A stretch of 43,378 bases of DNA from Seminavis robusta (taxonomy: Eukaryota > Bacillariophyta > Bacillariophyceae > Naviculales > Naviculaceae): positions 1-43,378 of the forward strand of contig CAICTM010000898.1 of assembly GCA_903772945.1 (NCBI GenBank), in the 5' to 3' direction. Both the position numbers and the translations under genes were made by a program. This document shows, piece after piece, positions 1 to 10,019 of this stretch. The notes below the pieces were generated by a model that ran no database searches, had not been told where the DNA came from, and saw nothing but the letters and a program-made list of their open reading frames with translations. The number at the start of each line of letters is the position of its first letter. Positions within the stretch are counted from its first letter, which is position 1.

Positions 1-195
1 AATTATCTATCCACCACACTTCAGTTCCCCCCGTTGTGTTGTCCAGTGACATAAACTCCTCTGCTAGTTGTCGTGTTGCAAGTGGCAATCATCAAACCAG
101 ATCATGCACGGCCAACGGCGGGCTCGACTAGGTCTCCTGGAGAGACAACCGAAATCTCCATTGGAATTGGAGGTGCGCTGCTGTTGCGATATTTC

Positions 196-1104
196 TCATA
201 GAAGACCTCTTCTGCTACTTCCCAAACTATCCTCCTCCTCCTCATCGTCGGCCATACTCCCGTTAGCAATCGTTGCAAAATTAGTCATCTTTCCCCATAT
301 CGTAGCTGCCTTCGACAACAAAAGTTCGGGATCCGGAGCAGGATGGAGGTCCTTTGGCACTTCTTGCAAGGACCCAAACTTGACAAACAACACAGGCTTT
401 TCAGGATTCGCGTGAGCCTTTGGAACTGGGCTTCCTTAGGCAAAGATGTTCCAATGGACTCAAACGTTTCAATCGTACTTTCTTGCAAACCCTCCAAGAG
501 ACCCTTTTTCGCATCACTCGCCATTTGCTTGGCGTAGTGCGCTAGACCCAACACAGCCTCCTGTAGACCGATGCGAGCCTTTTCCAGCATTTGCATTTCT
601 TGTGCAGGGGTCACCTTTTGAGTTGAGTGGCCGCATATCTTTCGAGGAAAGCATTCGTGTTCATTGCTGCCCTTCCAAAAGCCCTTGCCGGGAGTTTTTC
701 GGCGTCGTGCGGGAGGCGCTGAACCAGTCAGGTCCGGAAGGCCCGCCAAAACCACAGCTTGGTACCCTTCACCTCTCCACTCATTTGCTTCTTTTAGAGT
801 CATGCATGGCACAATCAGCATCTTTGGGTCATTGCCATCCAAAAGATATTTCTGGTCTGCGAGACGCATTTTGTTGGCCACAAAGTGGACGACGCCAGTA
901 AGATCAGGAATACATGAAACCCCCGAATTGCGGCGCCGCAGGTGTTGACGGTGGTGGTTCACTTGTAGTTGCACAAGTCTCTTGCTTTGTCACCGCTTCG
1001 ACAGGAGGTGGGGTCGGTGCTTCTGCTTGTTCTTGATCATTATCGTTCTCTTCGTCGTCGTCGTCGTCGTCCTTCTTCACTCCTAGCTTCAAAAAGCGCA
1101 CCAA
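196..1104 (-). pseudogene. Frame-broken hypothetical gene (about 300 codons)
   Basis: Protein-like sequence continues across this stretch only by changing frame several times. The N-terminus (1104 down to about 904) starts MVRFLKLGVKK, then an acidic run and a Pro/Thr-rich linker. A second frame (about 900-740) carries VVHFVANKMRLADQKYLL. From about 735 to 630 the plausible frame becomes LVQRLPHDAEKLPARAF, then returns to the second frame (VTPAQEMQMLEKARIGL) until about 440. A third frame gives the tail (KPVLFVKFGSLQEVP to an acidic end at 196). No clean GT-AG introns explain the two central switches, which look like compensating one-base indels. I do not recognise the family. Either a decayed gene or uncorrected sequence errors. 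Confidence 0.5.
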
Positions 1105-1304
1105 TGCTGGACGGTAGTCGTACCGTACCGGTACTGCTGGCTTCTGTCACAATCAGTATCTTTAGATCTCTCTTTGGATCTTTGGACAAATTGTAGTTGA
1201 AGGTTGGTTAGTTTTGGTAACTTTACTCCATTCTTGGCTGCACTATTAGATAGCATGGCTCAGTGAGTTATTAGAGCCTCTGCCCGCCCCCGCAGTGCTC
1301 CTAG

Positions 1305-1668
1305 CTAGTAGTGAGTCTGCCACGGCCTGCCGCTGCTGCAACAACCTCCACCACCGTGTCTCCTGCCTCCACAAGGTTGATGCCCATCGCAGCTAGGGCA
1401 AGGCGTCCAGCGGCGGAAGCCATAGGTGACTCTGTAGCCGCCATGAGGTCTGTGGCAAGGTTCACACCACTCTTCTTCTTCTCCGCTCGGTCCCTCCCCC
1501 TCGCCCGGGAGGTTTTTCTCCTCGGGGTGCTTGGGTTTCATTTCCTCTTTGTTTTCTGTGCTCTCTGCTTCCTCCACCTTTGCGCCTAACTGATGCACAC
1601 CAAGAATCTGAAGAACACCCGTAGCCGTCTCTGTGAGCGCTTAGGTTTAACACTTTCTGCCCTGTCAA
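1305..1668 (-). other. Overlapping open frames, possible gene remnant
   Basis: All three minus-strand frames stay open for long stretches here. One encodes an acidic Glu-rich segment followed by a Cys-rich tail (CEPC, CPSC); another a small hydrophobic Ala/Val-rich peptide (VNLATDLMAATESPM). Nothing decides between them, and no homologue is recognised. Possibly the end of a decayed gene. Confidence 0.2.
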
Positions 1669-1802
1669 CAGTCGTAGAGTCTTAACCTAGCTTGGTTGTC
1701 ATCACTGTAGCGTGGAGTGGAACGTGGATTTGAAAACTTAAAACCGTTGAGTTGTAAAAAAGCTCAGTGGAAACGATCAAGTGGATACTAGAGCCTTAGT
1801 TT

Positions 1803-2012
1803 CTACTCGTCAATGACAACGGGATCATCCTCTGTCCCCCGGTAGTAGACTTGAGCCTGGTGCATGGTGACAACCTCATCATCACCGCGGCACGTAGGAC
1901 ACCCATCCCCAATCTTGCCTTCCATCAAGATGTCCTCGCCATCCATATCGCTTTCCGCAGTTCGCGCCGCAGTCAGATGCCGATGGCATTCACTGCAGAT
2001 GAAACTAGCCAA
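1803..2012 (-). CDS. Small putative zinc-ribbon-like protein, 69 aa
   Basis: A short ORF starting MASFICSECHRHL and ending in an acidic tail. Two CxxC knuckles (C-S-E-C near residue 6 and C-P-T-C near residue 38), about 30 residues apart, could hold one zinc, as in small zinc ribbons. No upstream exon is evident, and the ATG lies only about 20 bases from the start of a duplicated fragment on the other strand. It may be a truncated gene cut by that duplication. Function unknown. Confidence 0.3.
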   Translation of the reverse strand: MASFICSECHRHLTAARTAESDMDGEDILMEGKIGDGCPTCRGDDEVVTMHQAQVYYRGTEDDPVVIDE

Positions 2013-2029
2013 CGAAAGATCCTGCCTCT

Positions 2030-2860
2030 GTACGTGGTGTGAATGCCGTTTCTCAGTCGGAATTCTTTGACTATGGTACTCGGTTTCATGTAAAATAGGA
2101 TGTTTGGTGCTTCTGCGATTGATTTCACAATGATGCTGCTCATGAAGGCCTTGTGTTCATTCTTCCCACAAGTGTTGGTAACGTCTACGGGCAGAAAGGG
2201 CTCCATTGGTTCACCCTCATTACAACTGCTTTCTTGGCGTTTGGTCCCTTTTCCACGCTGATATGGCATCGAAGGGGCATTCCACATTTAGTCAAGCTAT
2301 ACGTGGACCATCGGGGGACATGTCCAGCGTGGCCTGAACCTCCACAAAACCCGGTCACTTTTGCCGACGCTGTTGAACAAGAGGTTCTCGCGACTGGGAA
2401 ATTGGAGGATGATGAAACCAAGGGCTACCTCAGGTTGGACTCACAGTGTCTTACCATCGTGGAATGGTGTGAAGCACATCCAGAAGTACAGGGTTAGTGA
2501 GTATAACTGGCTGTGTGCTCTTATGGAACACCAGCACCATGATGCACCTGGAGACTCACCGTGTCCATTGTTCCTGCCAATAGGTACATGTACGTGTACT
2601 GGTATCTCGGTGAGTAACACATTTACACTCAGCTACCGTGAATTTGAAACTTGCAACAACTTCACGTCGAATATTTCTTGTTGGAAACAGGATGGTCTTG
2701 CGATGCGAACAACAAGACAGAACTATGCACCGGGTACGGCAAATGGGCCCGAAGTGCTCTGTCCGAATCTGCTCCATATGTGTGTTGTCACGGAACCGCA
2801 ATTCCCTTTGGAGATGAAGACAAAGCGTTCGACCAGGTTTGTGACAACGGCCAACCGACC
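2030..2860 (+). pseudogene. Truncated duplicate of the membrane-protein gene at 29-35.7 kb
   Basis: This block is a diverged copy, in opposite orientation, of roughly 32,230-33,075. It covers one whole exon, half of the next exon and their introns. The peptides FILPTSVGNVYGQKGL, EVLATGKLE and WCEAHPEVQG are shared almost unchanged, as are NNKTELC and SALSESAPYVCCHGTAIPF of the cysteine-rich exon. The donor after EVQG is altered (ggttagtgagt) so the frame runs into a stop. Homology begins at the gaatgccgtttctc stretch near 2040 and stops just after the DQVCD-equivalent near 2855. No promoter, start or downstream exons are present, so it is a non-functional fragment. Identity was judged by eye. 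Confidence 0.85.
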
Positions 2861-3031
2861 CCACAAAAAGAAACTCGAATTTCCACAAGTAACTAATTGT
2901 TTGGTTTAGCATCCCTTCGTTTACTACAACTGCGTCAAACCTTCAAAATCATGCAAGCAGGTCATCCATTTTGTTCCTTCAAGTGCACTGTACTGTACCG
3001 TCTATCTTTCCATCACAGCAATTTCTTTCTT

Positions 3032-3904
3032 CTATTTGGTATCAATTCCCAACAGAAGATTGGCACCACCGCCTCCACTACTACCGCTACCGCCAACACC
3101 CGAGCCGCCACCGCCACTGGGAAGATAGACAATGTTTCTGGAGGATGCAAGTTTTCCAGCAATTTCCTTGGCCGCATCAATTCTTCGCACCTCAATAATG
3201 GCATTGCCAGTTTTTTCCATGGCATCGGTAATAATCTGGGCGGCTTCGGCCTCTCCCTCGGCACGAGTGACTACAGCTTGTCGCTCTTGTTCGGCCTTCT
3301 TGACGACCCACTGCTGGCGTTCGGCTTCCTGCGAAGCTACTTGCTTCATTTCAATGGCCTTCATATATTCACGGCCAAATGTCAAGTGTGTAATGGCCAC
3401 ATCGTCAAAAATAAGGTGGAAAATTTTGGCTCTCTTGAGCATTTCCGCCTTGATGCGAGCGGAGACTTCCTCACGCTTACTGAGGAGTTCTTCGGCGTTG
3501 TATTGTGCCACAATCGACTTGAGCACTTCATTCCCAACACTGGGCAAGACTCGCTCGTCAAAATCCACACCGAGTTCTTGGTACAACTGTGGCAACTCTT
3601 CCACAATGGGTCTCCAAAGCACACGAAGCTTAATGTTGACCATTTGCAAATCCTTGGTTCCCGTCACGGAAGGAATTTCACGAGGCTTGGTACGAACGTC
3701 CATCACAATAGGACGTTGGACAATAGGAATCATAAAGTGGGTGCCTTCGCCTCTGACAAACTGTTGAACACCACCTCGCAACGAGTCGAACATGACGGCT
3801 CGTTCGCCTCCATCCACATTGTACAGACATTGCGAGACTGTGAAAGCACCCGCTGCCAAGGCGCCACTGGCGCGTCCAAGTCCTCGAAGTGCTGCTTCTG
3901 CCAT
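3032..3904 (-). CDS. PHB1: Prohibitin-1, mitochondrial inner-membrane scaffold
   Basis: A single-exon 290-aa protein with the full prohibitin/SPFH fold. It has an N-terminal hydrophobic segment (GALAAGAFTVSQCLY), then GGERAVMFDSLRGG, then the SPFH core with VLWRPIVEELPQLYQ. The signature PHB1 stretch DDVAITHLTFGREYMKAIE is followed by the C-terminal coiled coil (KQVASQEAERQQWVVKKAEQ) and the SRNIVYLP end. Length is slightly above the usual 272 aa because of a Gly/Ser-rich tail ending LLLGIDTK. PHB1 pairs with PHB2 in ring complexes of the mitochondrial inner membrane that chaperone respiratory subunits and cristae proteins. The partner PHB2 is not in this window. The start is the only upstream ATG that gives the usual N-terminus. 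Confidence 0.96.
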   Translation of the reverse strand: MAEAALRGLGRASGALAAGAFTVSQCLYNVDGGERAVMFDSLRGGVQQFVRGEGTHFMIPIVQRPIVMDVRTKPREIPSVTGTKDLQMVNIKLRVLWRPIVEELPQLYQELGVDFDERVLPSVGNEVLKSIVAQYNAEELLSKREEVSARIKAEMLKRAKIFHLIFDDVAITHLTFGREYMKAIEMKQVASQEAERQQWVVKKAEQERQAVVTRAEGEAEAAQIITDAMEKTGNAIIEVRRIDAAKEIAGKLASSRNIVYLPSGGGGSGVGGSGSSGGGGANLLLGIDTK

Positions 3905-4281
3905 TGTTGGATTTTAATTAATTAATTAGCCACAAATTGATAGATGAAGGTGTTGAAAAGACGAAACTGAGTTGTTTCTTGTTTTTTGGGTTAGATGGAT
4001 CGTGGAAGAAAGGTGGTTGGTGCTTCTTTGGATTTGTGGGCTTCTCTCCATCTCTTGGTTGTTCCTTTCTTGCTTCTTTCGAAAGATCTTGAAGCAGGTT
4101 ATGAGCTTGTTCCGACCCTTGCAAGTGCGAACCCGACGGTGGGGATGCAAAATCACGAGCAGCGGCTTCTCGGTTCGCGCCACAATGGGCCACCCCTTTT
4201 ATTTATTCTAGTCTATTTAGTTGTCTTGTGGCCGGCCATTTACACGCACTTTTGTAGCAGTTTCCGTGGGGCGTGGGGCTA

Positions 4282-4318
4282 GCTACTACTAGCTAGAGGT
4301 ACTCTAGCTAGTAGTAGC
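4282..4318. repeat. Perfect 17-bp inverted repeat with 3-bp loop
   Basis: Arms GCTACTACTAGCTAGAG (4282-4298) and its exact complement (4302-4318) flank the trinucleotide GTA. It lies in the 575-bp gap between the prohibitin start and the PPR stop. It could form a hairpin or cruciform. Further CTAGCTAG-rich sequence surrounds it up to about 4410. The rest of 3905-4479 shows no gene. Confidence 0.9.
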
Positions 4319-4479
4319 CACTAGCTAAACCATGGTGCCGCAAGCACTTTTAAATAGCCATGTAATCCCATACAGTAGTAGTTTATATACTAGCTAGTAC
4401 AGGTACTAGGGCGGTTTGGAAAGGAACCTAGAGAACAACATTTTTGTTTGGTGTTACATCATAGCTAGTCTAACTTATT

Positions 4480-6558
4480 TCATCTTGTCGACCTTGCAAC
4501 CGCTGAAACCGCCCTTTGAGATCTCTGTCTGTTCCGTCCACCTGCAGATGATTGCTGCTCTCGTTGGGCAGACAGAGCTACACACTTTTCAAAGTGTTCT
4601 CGAGTGTACGAATCCGCTTCGATACCTCGAAACTCCATTTCTCTCCACACTTGAACGGCATACCGCCCCTTCTCCTTCAAATTGCTCAAAGCAATTGCCT
4701 TGAGGGATTGGCCATAGGTATGATGATCGGGAATCAAATTGTTTTGGTACATTTCTTTGCGGAGTCTCTCGCACCGTTCCACTGCAATATCACTGCGACG
4801 CCACGACCAAGCTCGGAATACATTGTTGAAGGTAATCGTTTCGGGAGCCAGGGAGCCCTGCAGCGGTCCTTCACTAGCGTTCAACTCTTGCTGCCATCGC
4901 AGGATCCCTTCTGCCTTTTCCGCAGCATGGTTTTCTTCGGATCTACCAAATGCCGCAATGACAATGGTGAAGCTCTTAGGGATTGGTTTGGCGTTGGCTT
5001 TAATCTCATTGTCATTTGAACGTGACGATGTTGAAATTGCTTCATCCCCTTGCTGTTGCTGTGGATTGTTGTCGTGAGCCTGAATGTATCGATCCACCAT
5101 TGACCGCAGCACCATTTCGGCTTGGGCTGCCTTTCCAGCTCGCGAAAAGGCGTTCAACACGAGGTTGTATGTTTCCACATTTGGATGTATGCTCCTGCCC
5201 ACGTGTTCGTCTTCGCATGCAGAAGCCATAGTCGTCTCCATGTAGTTTAGAACGGATAGCATTTTCTCCGCGTCGCGGGAATCCTTGCTGTTGGAATTGG
5301 TACAGGACATGGCAAACAAGGCTTGATTTAAGAGATCCACTGGTTCCTCCTTGCTGTTTTTAGAACGGTGGTTGTCGTTTGTATTGTTTCTGTCCAGTTG
5401 TTCCTTCAACAATTCCAAAACCGTGTTCAGTTCTTGCGGGGTAACCGCCTTTCCTTGAGTACTCCATCCATGCAGAATGTGGGCCATCATTTTCAGGTCT
5501 GGTTGGATATTATCATTACTATTACCGTCTTGCTGTTTCATGAGATGACGGACCAAGGATTCCTGAAAATCAGTGGGTACGTGGACACTGGCCCGTGCAG
5601 AGGCTGCTTCCATGAGCAATTGGTAGCTTTCCAAATCAGGCCGAAACTTTTGCCTCGTTTTGCTTGTAGTATAACTGTCTCTTTTGTAAATTTCCAGCGT
5701 TTCCAACATGGCTGGTGGTGTTGGTAGGATGAAAGTAGTAGTAGTCTCGTCGTTGTCCTTGTCTTGATAAATATTGTTGTTGTCGCTCACCCATGCCACC
5801 AGCCAGTTTCGTAACAGTTGATTGAGCACTTTGGAATGTAAGATTTGTGACGACCACAACTGAGTATCGGATGCTGCAAGACCCGAGAGATCTGCCAATG
5901 CATCCAACAGTCGAAAGGACACGTCCACACTTTGCACAGTCCCCTTGCGTGACCACCATTCCAAAACTTGTTTGCTGTCTTGCATCCAAAACGATTTCGA
6001 CGCCACTTTGCTTTGGAGATTGGATATCGATTCGCCACCATCCATGGCGCTAGTTCGAGCGGCATTGCCCAGCTGCAGTATCTTATTGGTGGTATCACGG
6101 ACTGTTCGTTCCGAAGCTCCATTATGAACAGTAGATTTGGATGGTTTTCTTCGTCTTTGCTTGCCGTTCTTGCGACCATTCCGTGCAAATGTGGAGAAGA
6201 ATCTTGTGTATGCTGGAAGGATACCAGTACACTCATTGTGCCTTATTGGAAATGTACAAAGCTGAGTTGCCTGGAGGCCACGGATACCATCACTGGATTC
6301 TTCTTTTGGTATTGCCACTGGGAAAGTCACTCGCGATGAACGGCTTCCTGTGGGAAATAGATTTTGATGTAGATCACGCACTGTCTTCTGACTACCAATG
6401 CGATTCATGGAATAACACCGAGCAGCATGCCATTGACATCTTCGAGTCAAACAAGACGAAAACATAGCTCCAACACAGCAGACTACTAGTATTGGTCTAT
6501 GCCAGCATGCCAGCCAATGATCGGAAAAATGAATGGATGCAAAGATCGAAGCCATCAA
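4480..6558 (-). CDS. PPR-repeat protein, probably organellar RNA-binding
   Basis: A 692-aa single-exon protein. Helix-turn-helix units typical of pentatricopeptide repeats fill the C-terminal half: TYNLVLNAFSRAGKAAQAEMVL (about residue 463), SFTIVIAAFGRSEENHAAEKAE (about 528), TFNNVFRAWSW (about 575) and TYGQSLKAIALSNLKEK (about 612). The first 130 residues are Arg/Ser-rich with few acids (CLTRRCQWHAARCYS), suiting a mitochondrial or plastid presequence. A later in-frame Met (MFSSCLTRR) is an alternative start. PPR proteins bind organelle transcripts and act in processing, editing or translation; the target here cannot be inferred. The end is a basic Arg/Gln/Ser tail. No SMR or DYW domain is visible. 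Confidence 0.8.
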   Translation of the reverse strand: MMASIFASIHFSDHWLACWHRPILVVCCVGAMFSSCLTRRCQWHAARCYSMNRIGSQKTVRDLHQNLFPTGSRSSRVTFPVAIPKEESSDGIRGLQATQLCTFPIRHNECTGILPAYTRFFSTFARNGRKNGKQRRRKPSKSTVHNGASERTVRDTTNKILQLGNAARTSAMDGGESISNLQSKVASKSFWMQDSKQVLEWWSRKGTVQSVDVSFRLLDALADLSGLAASDTQLWSSQILHSKVLNQLLRNWLVAWVSDNNNIYQDKDNDETTTTFILPTPPAMLETLEIYKRDSYTTSKTRQKFRPDLESYQLLMEAASARASVHVPTDFQESLVRHLMKQQDGNSNDNIQPDLKMMAHILHGWSTQGKAVTPQELNTVLELLKEQLDRNNTNDNHRSKNSKEEPVDLLNQALFAMSCTNSNSKDSRDAEKMLSVLNYMETTMASACEDEHVGRSIHPNVETYNLVLNAFSRAGKAAQAEMVLRSMVDRYIQAHDNNPQQQQGDEAISTSSRSNDNEIKANAKPIPKSFTIVIAAFGRSEENHAAEKAEGILRWQQELNASEGPLQGSLAPETITFNNVFRAWSWRRSDIAVERCERLRKEMYQNNLIPDHHTYGQSLKAIALSNLKEKGRYAVQVWREMEFRGIEADSYTREHFEKCVALSAQREQQSSAGGRNRQRSQRAVSAVARSTR

Positions 6559-6830
6559 AGCGGCATTTTTCCTTTGTGGACAAATACATATAACAATAAT
6601 ATTGCATTGTAAATCCCGATCGTGGCTCAGAGTAAGGTGAGGTGCAACGTTTCATTCTTGCTCACATTTTCTCCTCAAAGCAACCGTCACACCGCCGCTG
6701 CATTCTTGCTTGGTGCAAGAGACTGTCACTCGAAATAGCGTAACAATCGGAAGCATTGCTTTGTTCTCCTTTCAATACAGATCCCATCTGCAGTCAAAGC
6801 ACACTAGGAGCCTAAAATCAAGCAAGGAAT

Positions 6831-8973
6831 ATGTCTAACAATGAAGGACAAACGACGTATCGAGTCGACCCTACTGTGAACAATTTCGGTCCGACCAATG
6901 AAACGTTGCGCCAACCACATCGGTCTCGTTCATCCTCCCAAGGCAACTCGCAGCAGCAGCAGCAGCAGCAGCAGCAAGCGAAGGAAGAAAGCAGTCGTAG
7001 CCATCGTCACAAGACCGATGTCAGAAACGATGAAAACATGGAGGTGAATCTGAGGAAGAGACACTCGAGTCGAAGTGGCAAAACATCGACAACCAGCAAA
7101 AAGAGCAAGAAGAACGTGCTAGGTCCCAGCAGTAAACATTCTACAGGACTACAACAGCCAAAGGCTTCGTCCTCCTCCTCCTCCAACAAGCACTCAAACT
7201 CATTACGAAAGCAGGCACCTTCTGTGGCTCAAACCGACAAGGAAAATGGAGCGTCGACTACAAGAGGCAGCAAAAGCAGTGACGACCAAAACGCTGCCGC
7301 AAAAAACGACAATAATCAGCTCGAAGTGTCCAATGCCATGCTGAAACAACACCGTAACCGCCTCATTGCCGGTGGTCAGATTGCCGCTGGCATTTTGACG
7401 CCTCACAACAATAGCAACAATTCGGCGCTGTCATCCGAACATGCTCCGTGGGGTGGCTTTGTCCGCAAGGGAACCATGCTCAAAACCTTTTTGGATGATG
7501 CCATGCAACATGTCGCAACGGGATACGCCGTCACGACGGGTGCCAACAAGCGACAGCGTGTCCAAGGCGACGAAAACAGCAATGACGCGCAGCACGAAAA
7601 GGATCGAGACAAGGCTGTTTCGGACATTGCCAAGGACAAGACGAAGGAATTGGTGATTCTTCAGCAGGTAAGTCAATTCTCTCCAAACACATCATGAGAT
7701 CATGAGAGTATGGTGAGACTACCGTGATTGTGTTTCCTCAGACAAAACTCATTGTCTTTTTTTTTTAACAACTGCTTGGCAACGTTAGAAACTGGAAGAA
7801 TCACAAGCCCAAGTGGCAGCCTTGACAGCCTCCAATGAAACATTGCGAGAGGAAACATCTGCCTCGGCACTTCGCTTTGAACGGACGATTGAAGCACTCA
7901 AAATCGCCGCGGCCAATGCGGCATCCGCACGAACCGATGCCGATCAAGCCGAAGTATCGGCAGAAGGATTGGCTACGCAGTTGGAAGCACTCAAAATCGT
8001 CGTCGAACAGACCAAGCAAGCGGCACAAGTTCTGCACGAAGAACAAGAAGAAATTTCCAAACAGGCACGAAATGGACAGGCCAAACTGTTGCAGGTCGAA
8101 ACCGAATTGGCACGATCCCAAAAGGAAACAAAACAATTGCGGGAACAAGCAGACGAATGGCAAAAGCAGGCAAAGGAATTGCAGGAGGAGGCGACGGATC
8201 TGAAACGACAGCTCGCCGATCAAACCGAACAAACGCGAAAATTGACCACTGCCTTGGAAGAACGAGATGCGCTCGAGGTTGCTCGAAAAGAACGCAATCA
8301 GCAAGTGGAACAAGAGCTACGAGAGGCTCAGGAGCTGCTCGTCAATGTCACGTCGGCGGCAGCCAATTCAGAGACATTGGAAAGTCTCAATGAAGGCATC
8401 GAAAAGCTTCAAGCTGCAAACAAGAATCTGCACGAGCAACTGGTGACGCAGCAAGAGACGGCACGAGAAGATAAGGAGCGTCTTCGAGAATCGTTGCTCC
8501 TCGCCGAAAAAGATGCCCAAAGTCTACGAATTGAAGCCAGCCTCCAAAACGACCAGCACAACGATGACGACGACAATAACAGCAAACATACATTGACGGA
8601 CGCCAACTCGAACAGCAGGGTCAGTCCCGATGGTTCTGCTCGTGGAGAGTCGGACACTTCGTTTTCCTTGAGAATGCCATCGGATCTACTGGATAGTCAG
8701 CATGCAGTGCCACCAGCAACAACCTGCAGTGTTTGTTTCAAAGATGCCTACGGCTTGATGAAGTCATGTCAATGCGGCAACCCCCAATGCGACAAGAGGG
8801 CTCATATCACGTGTGCTAATCGGATCAACCCGGCACCCTCCGTTTCTCATCCTGGTACCCCGGCTGCCAAGCTTCCCGTGGTCCTATGTTCTGGGGCATT
8901 GGCTGGAATTCTCAAAAACCGCAATAGCAGCAACGGGCTGGCGAGCAGCGACAACGGACTGGCGAGCTTTTAA
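6831..8973 (+). CDS. Long coiled-coil protein with C-terminal Cys-rich (PHD-like) motif
   Basis: Two exons, 6831-7667 and 7789-8973, joined in phase 0 across a 121-nt intron (gtaagt ... cgttag), give 673 aa. The N-terminal 200 residues are low-complexity and basic (poly-Gln from a CAG run near 6952-6976, then Ser/Lys/Arg-rich with KKSKKN, a possible nuclear signal). Residues about 280-530 form a continuous heptad coiled coil. Near residue 592 lies a metal-binding-like cluster C-x2-C-x10-C-x-C-x4-C-x5-H-x2-C (CSVCFKDAYGL ... CDKRAHITC), like a PHD/RING-type knuckle ending in AHITC. No enzyme domain is present. A nuclear or chromatin scaffold is a guess; the family is not recognised. Confidence 0.8.
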
Positions 8974-9123
8974 AGCTGGCTGGTGCATTCATGGATGGAC
9001 GCAAGTGGAGGTTGGAACACATCATCCGTAAAGTATCTGTGGTACCGTACGGTAGCAGAGCAACAACGAAGGGCAGGCCTGCCATGCTTATTCTCGTACC
9101 CACAGAAGTAAACATTTAAGAAC

Positions 9124-9480
9124 CTACCATTGTGTATTTGGCCTTGTCATTGTGCCATCCATCTTGTTTGTACCGTACACTCCATTCAAAGCATAAACGA
9201 CCGATAACATCCTCGTCTTCCACATGAGGTGCCTTTCAGTTCTTGGAGCTAGAGTTTCAACCATGTCAGTCCGACTCAGTATACATACTAGTAAGCTTGA
9301 GGGTGATTCCTGTAAAACCAAGCTCCACCCACCGGAATGATGCCTCGTGGATGTTGCCCAACAGCATTCCCTTGAAAACCTCAGATCAACTGAGAGAGTA
9401 ACAAGTGGTTTGCAGGTACCGGTACTTGGACTCCAGATGTCCCCTTGAGGATGCTAAGCAACTTAAAAAGGAACTATAGC
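9124..9480 (-). pseudogene. Decayed BTB-domain / VNGVY-repeat gene remnant
   Basis: Reading the minus strand in shifting frames gives LKGTSGVQVP, then EVFKGMLLGNIHEASF and RWVELGFTGITLK, matching the BTB region of the pseudogene at 23.9-25.6 kb (SEVFKGMLLGKFQEASLPVVELSFTG). Near 9180 comes LNGVYGTNKMDG, resembling that gene's C-terminal VNGVYTQDGLY repeat. The BACK region between is deleted. Frames are broken repeatedly, so it cannot encode a BTB protein. It preserves the uninterrupted version of the site where a 295-bp element sits in the other copy. Confidence 0.7.
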
Positions 9481-9579
9481 TTACAGTTTCGCTTTGGCTT
9501 CCGGCATGGGCCAGGAAGGGCAGCAGGTGGGGTGGACCCCAAGGTATGCACGCGGTAAAGGCTTGCTGTACACTGGTAC

Positions 9580-9770
9580 CAGTTTGCTACAGAACAAACC
9601 ACCAGCTGTAGAGGTAGTACCGTACGGTACCGGTGGTACCTGCACTGATGGCCTAACCACTCCCTCTCGAACAACCCTTTTCTGACTGGTACTGTACCCA
9701 GTTTGCTGGAGAACCAACGATCTCCACCAACTGTAGATGCACTGATAGCCTAGCCACTTCCAATAATGCA
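9580..9770 (+). repeat. Direct duplication (period about 119 bp) with a GTAC-rich insertion in one copy
   Basis: The sequence from about 9582 (gtttgctacagaacaaacca) recurs from about 9701 (gtttgctggagaaccaacga). Both continue through ccacca-ctgtaga and tgcactgatggcct/tgcactgatagcct. The first copy has 28 extra bases at 9613-9640, made of GGTACC/GTACGGTACC palindromes. Non-coding. The surrounding intergenic interval 9482-10019 holds no convincing gene. Confidence 0.75.
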
Positions 9771-10019
9771 GCTTTTAAATGTCTCGACCAATCCAGCATT
9801 ATCTCAAACGACCGAAACAAAGAGACGTTTTATCTGGACAAGATTGCCCATTCTACTGTTGAGGCGTTGATGCTACAATATGGTTCAGCGGAGTTATTCT
9901 GGTTGGTATCTTGGCTTATCTTCTCTTTTTCTGTGATACAATGAGAACAAACGGTTCTACATGTAGAGTGCGTCCATGTTGCCAACCCAACACCAGCCAG
10001 CACTTTGCCTGTCCTTGTA

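Noticed and set aside
3382..3624. Short minus-strand ORF overlapping prohibitin in another frame
   Set aside because: Alternative-frame shadow of prohibitin.
2897..3925. A 342-codon open frame on the plus strand, longer than the prohibitin ORF opposite it
   Set aside because: It is the antisense of a clearly conserved prohibitin gene, with no domain of its own; third-position codon bias keeps the antisense open.
7801..8313. A 170-codon minus-strand ORF rich in Phe/Leu/Cys
   Set aside because: Antisense of the coiled-coil gene; the hydrophobic composition is a by-product of Gln/Glu/Lys codons on the other strand.
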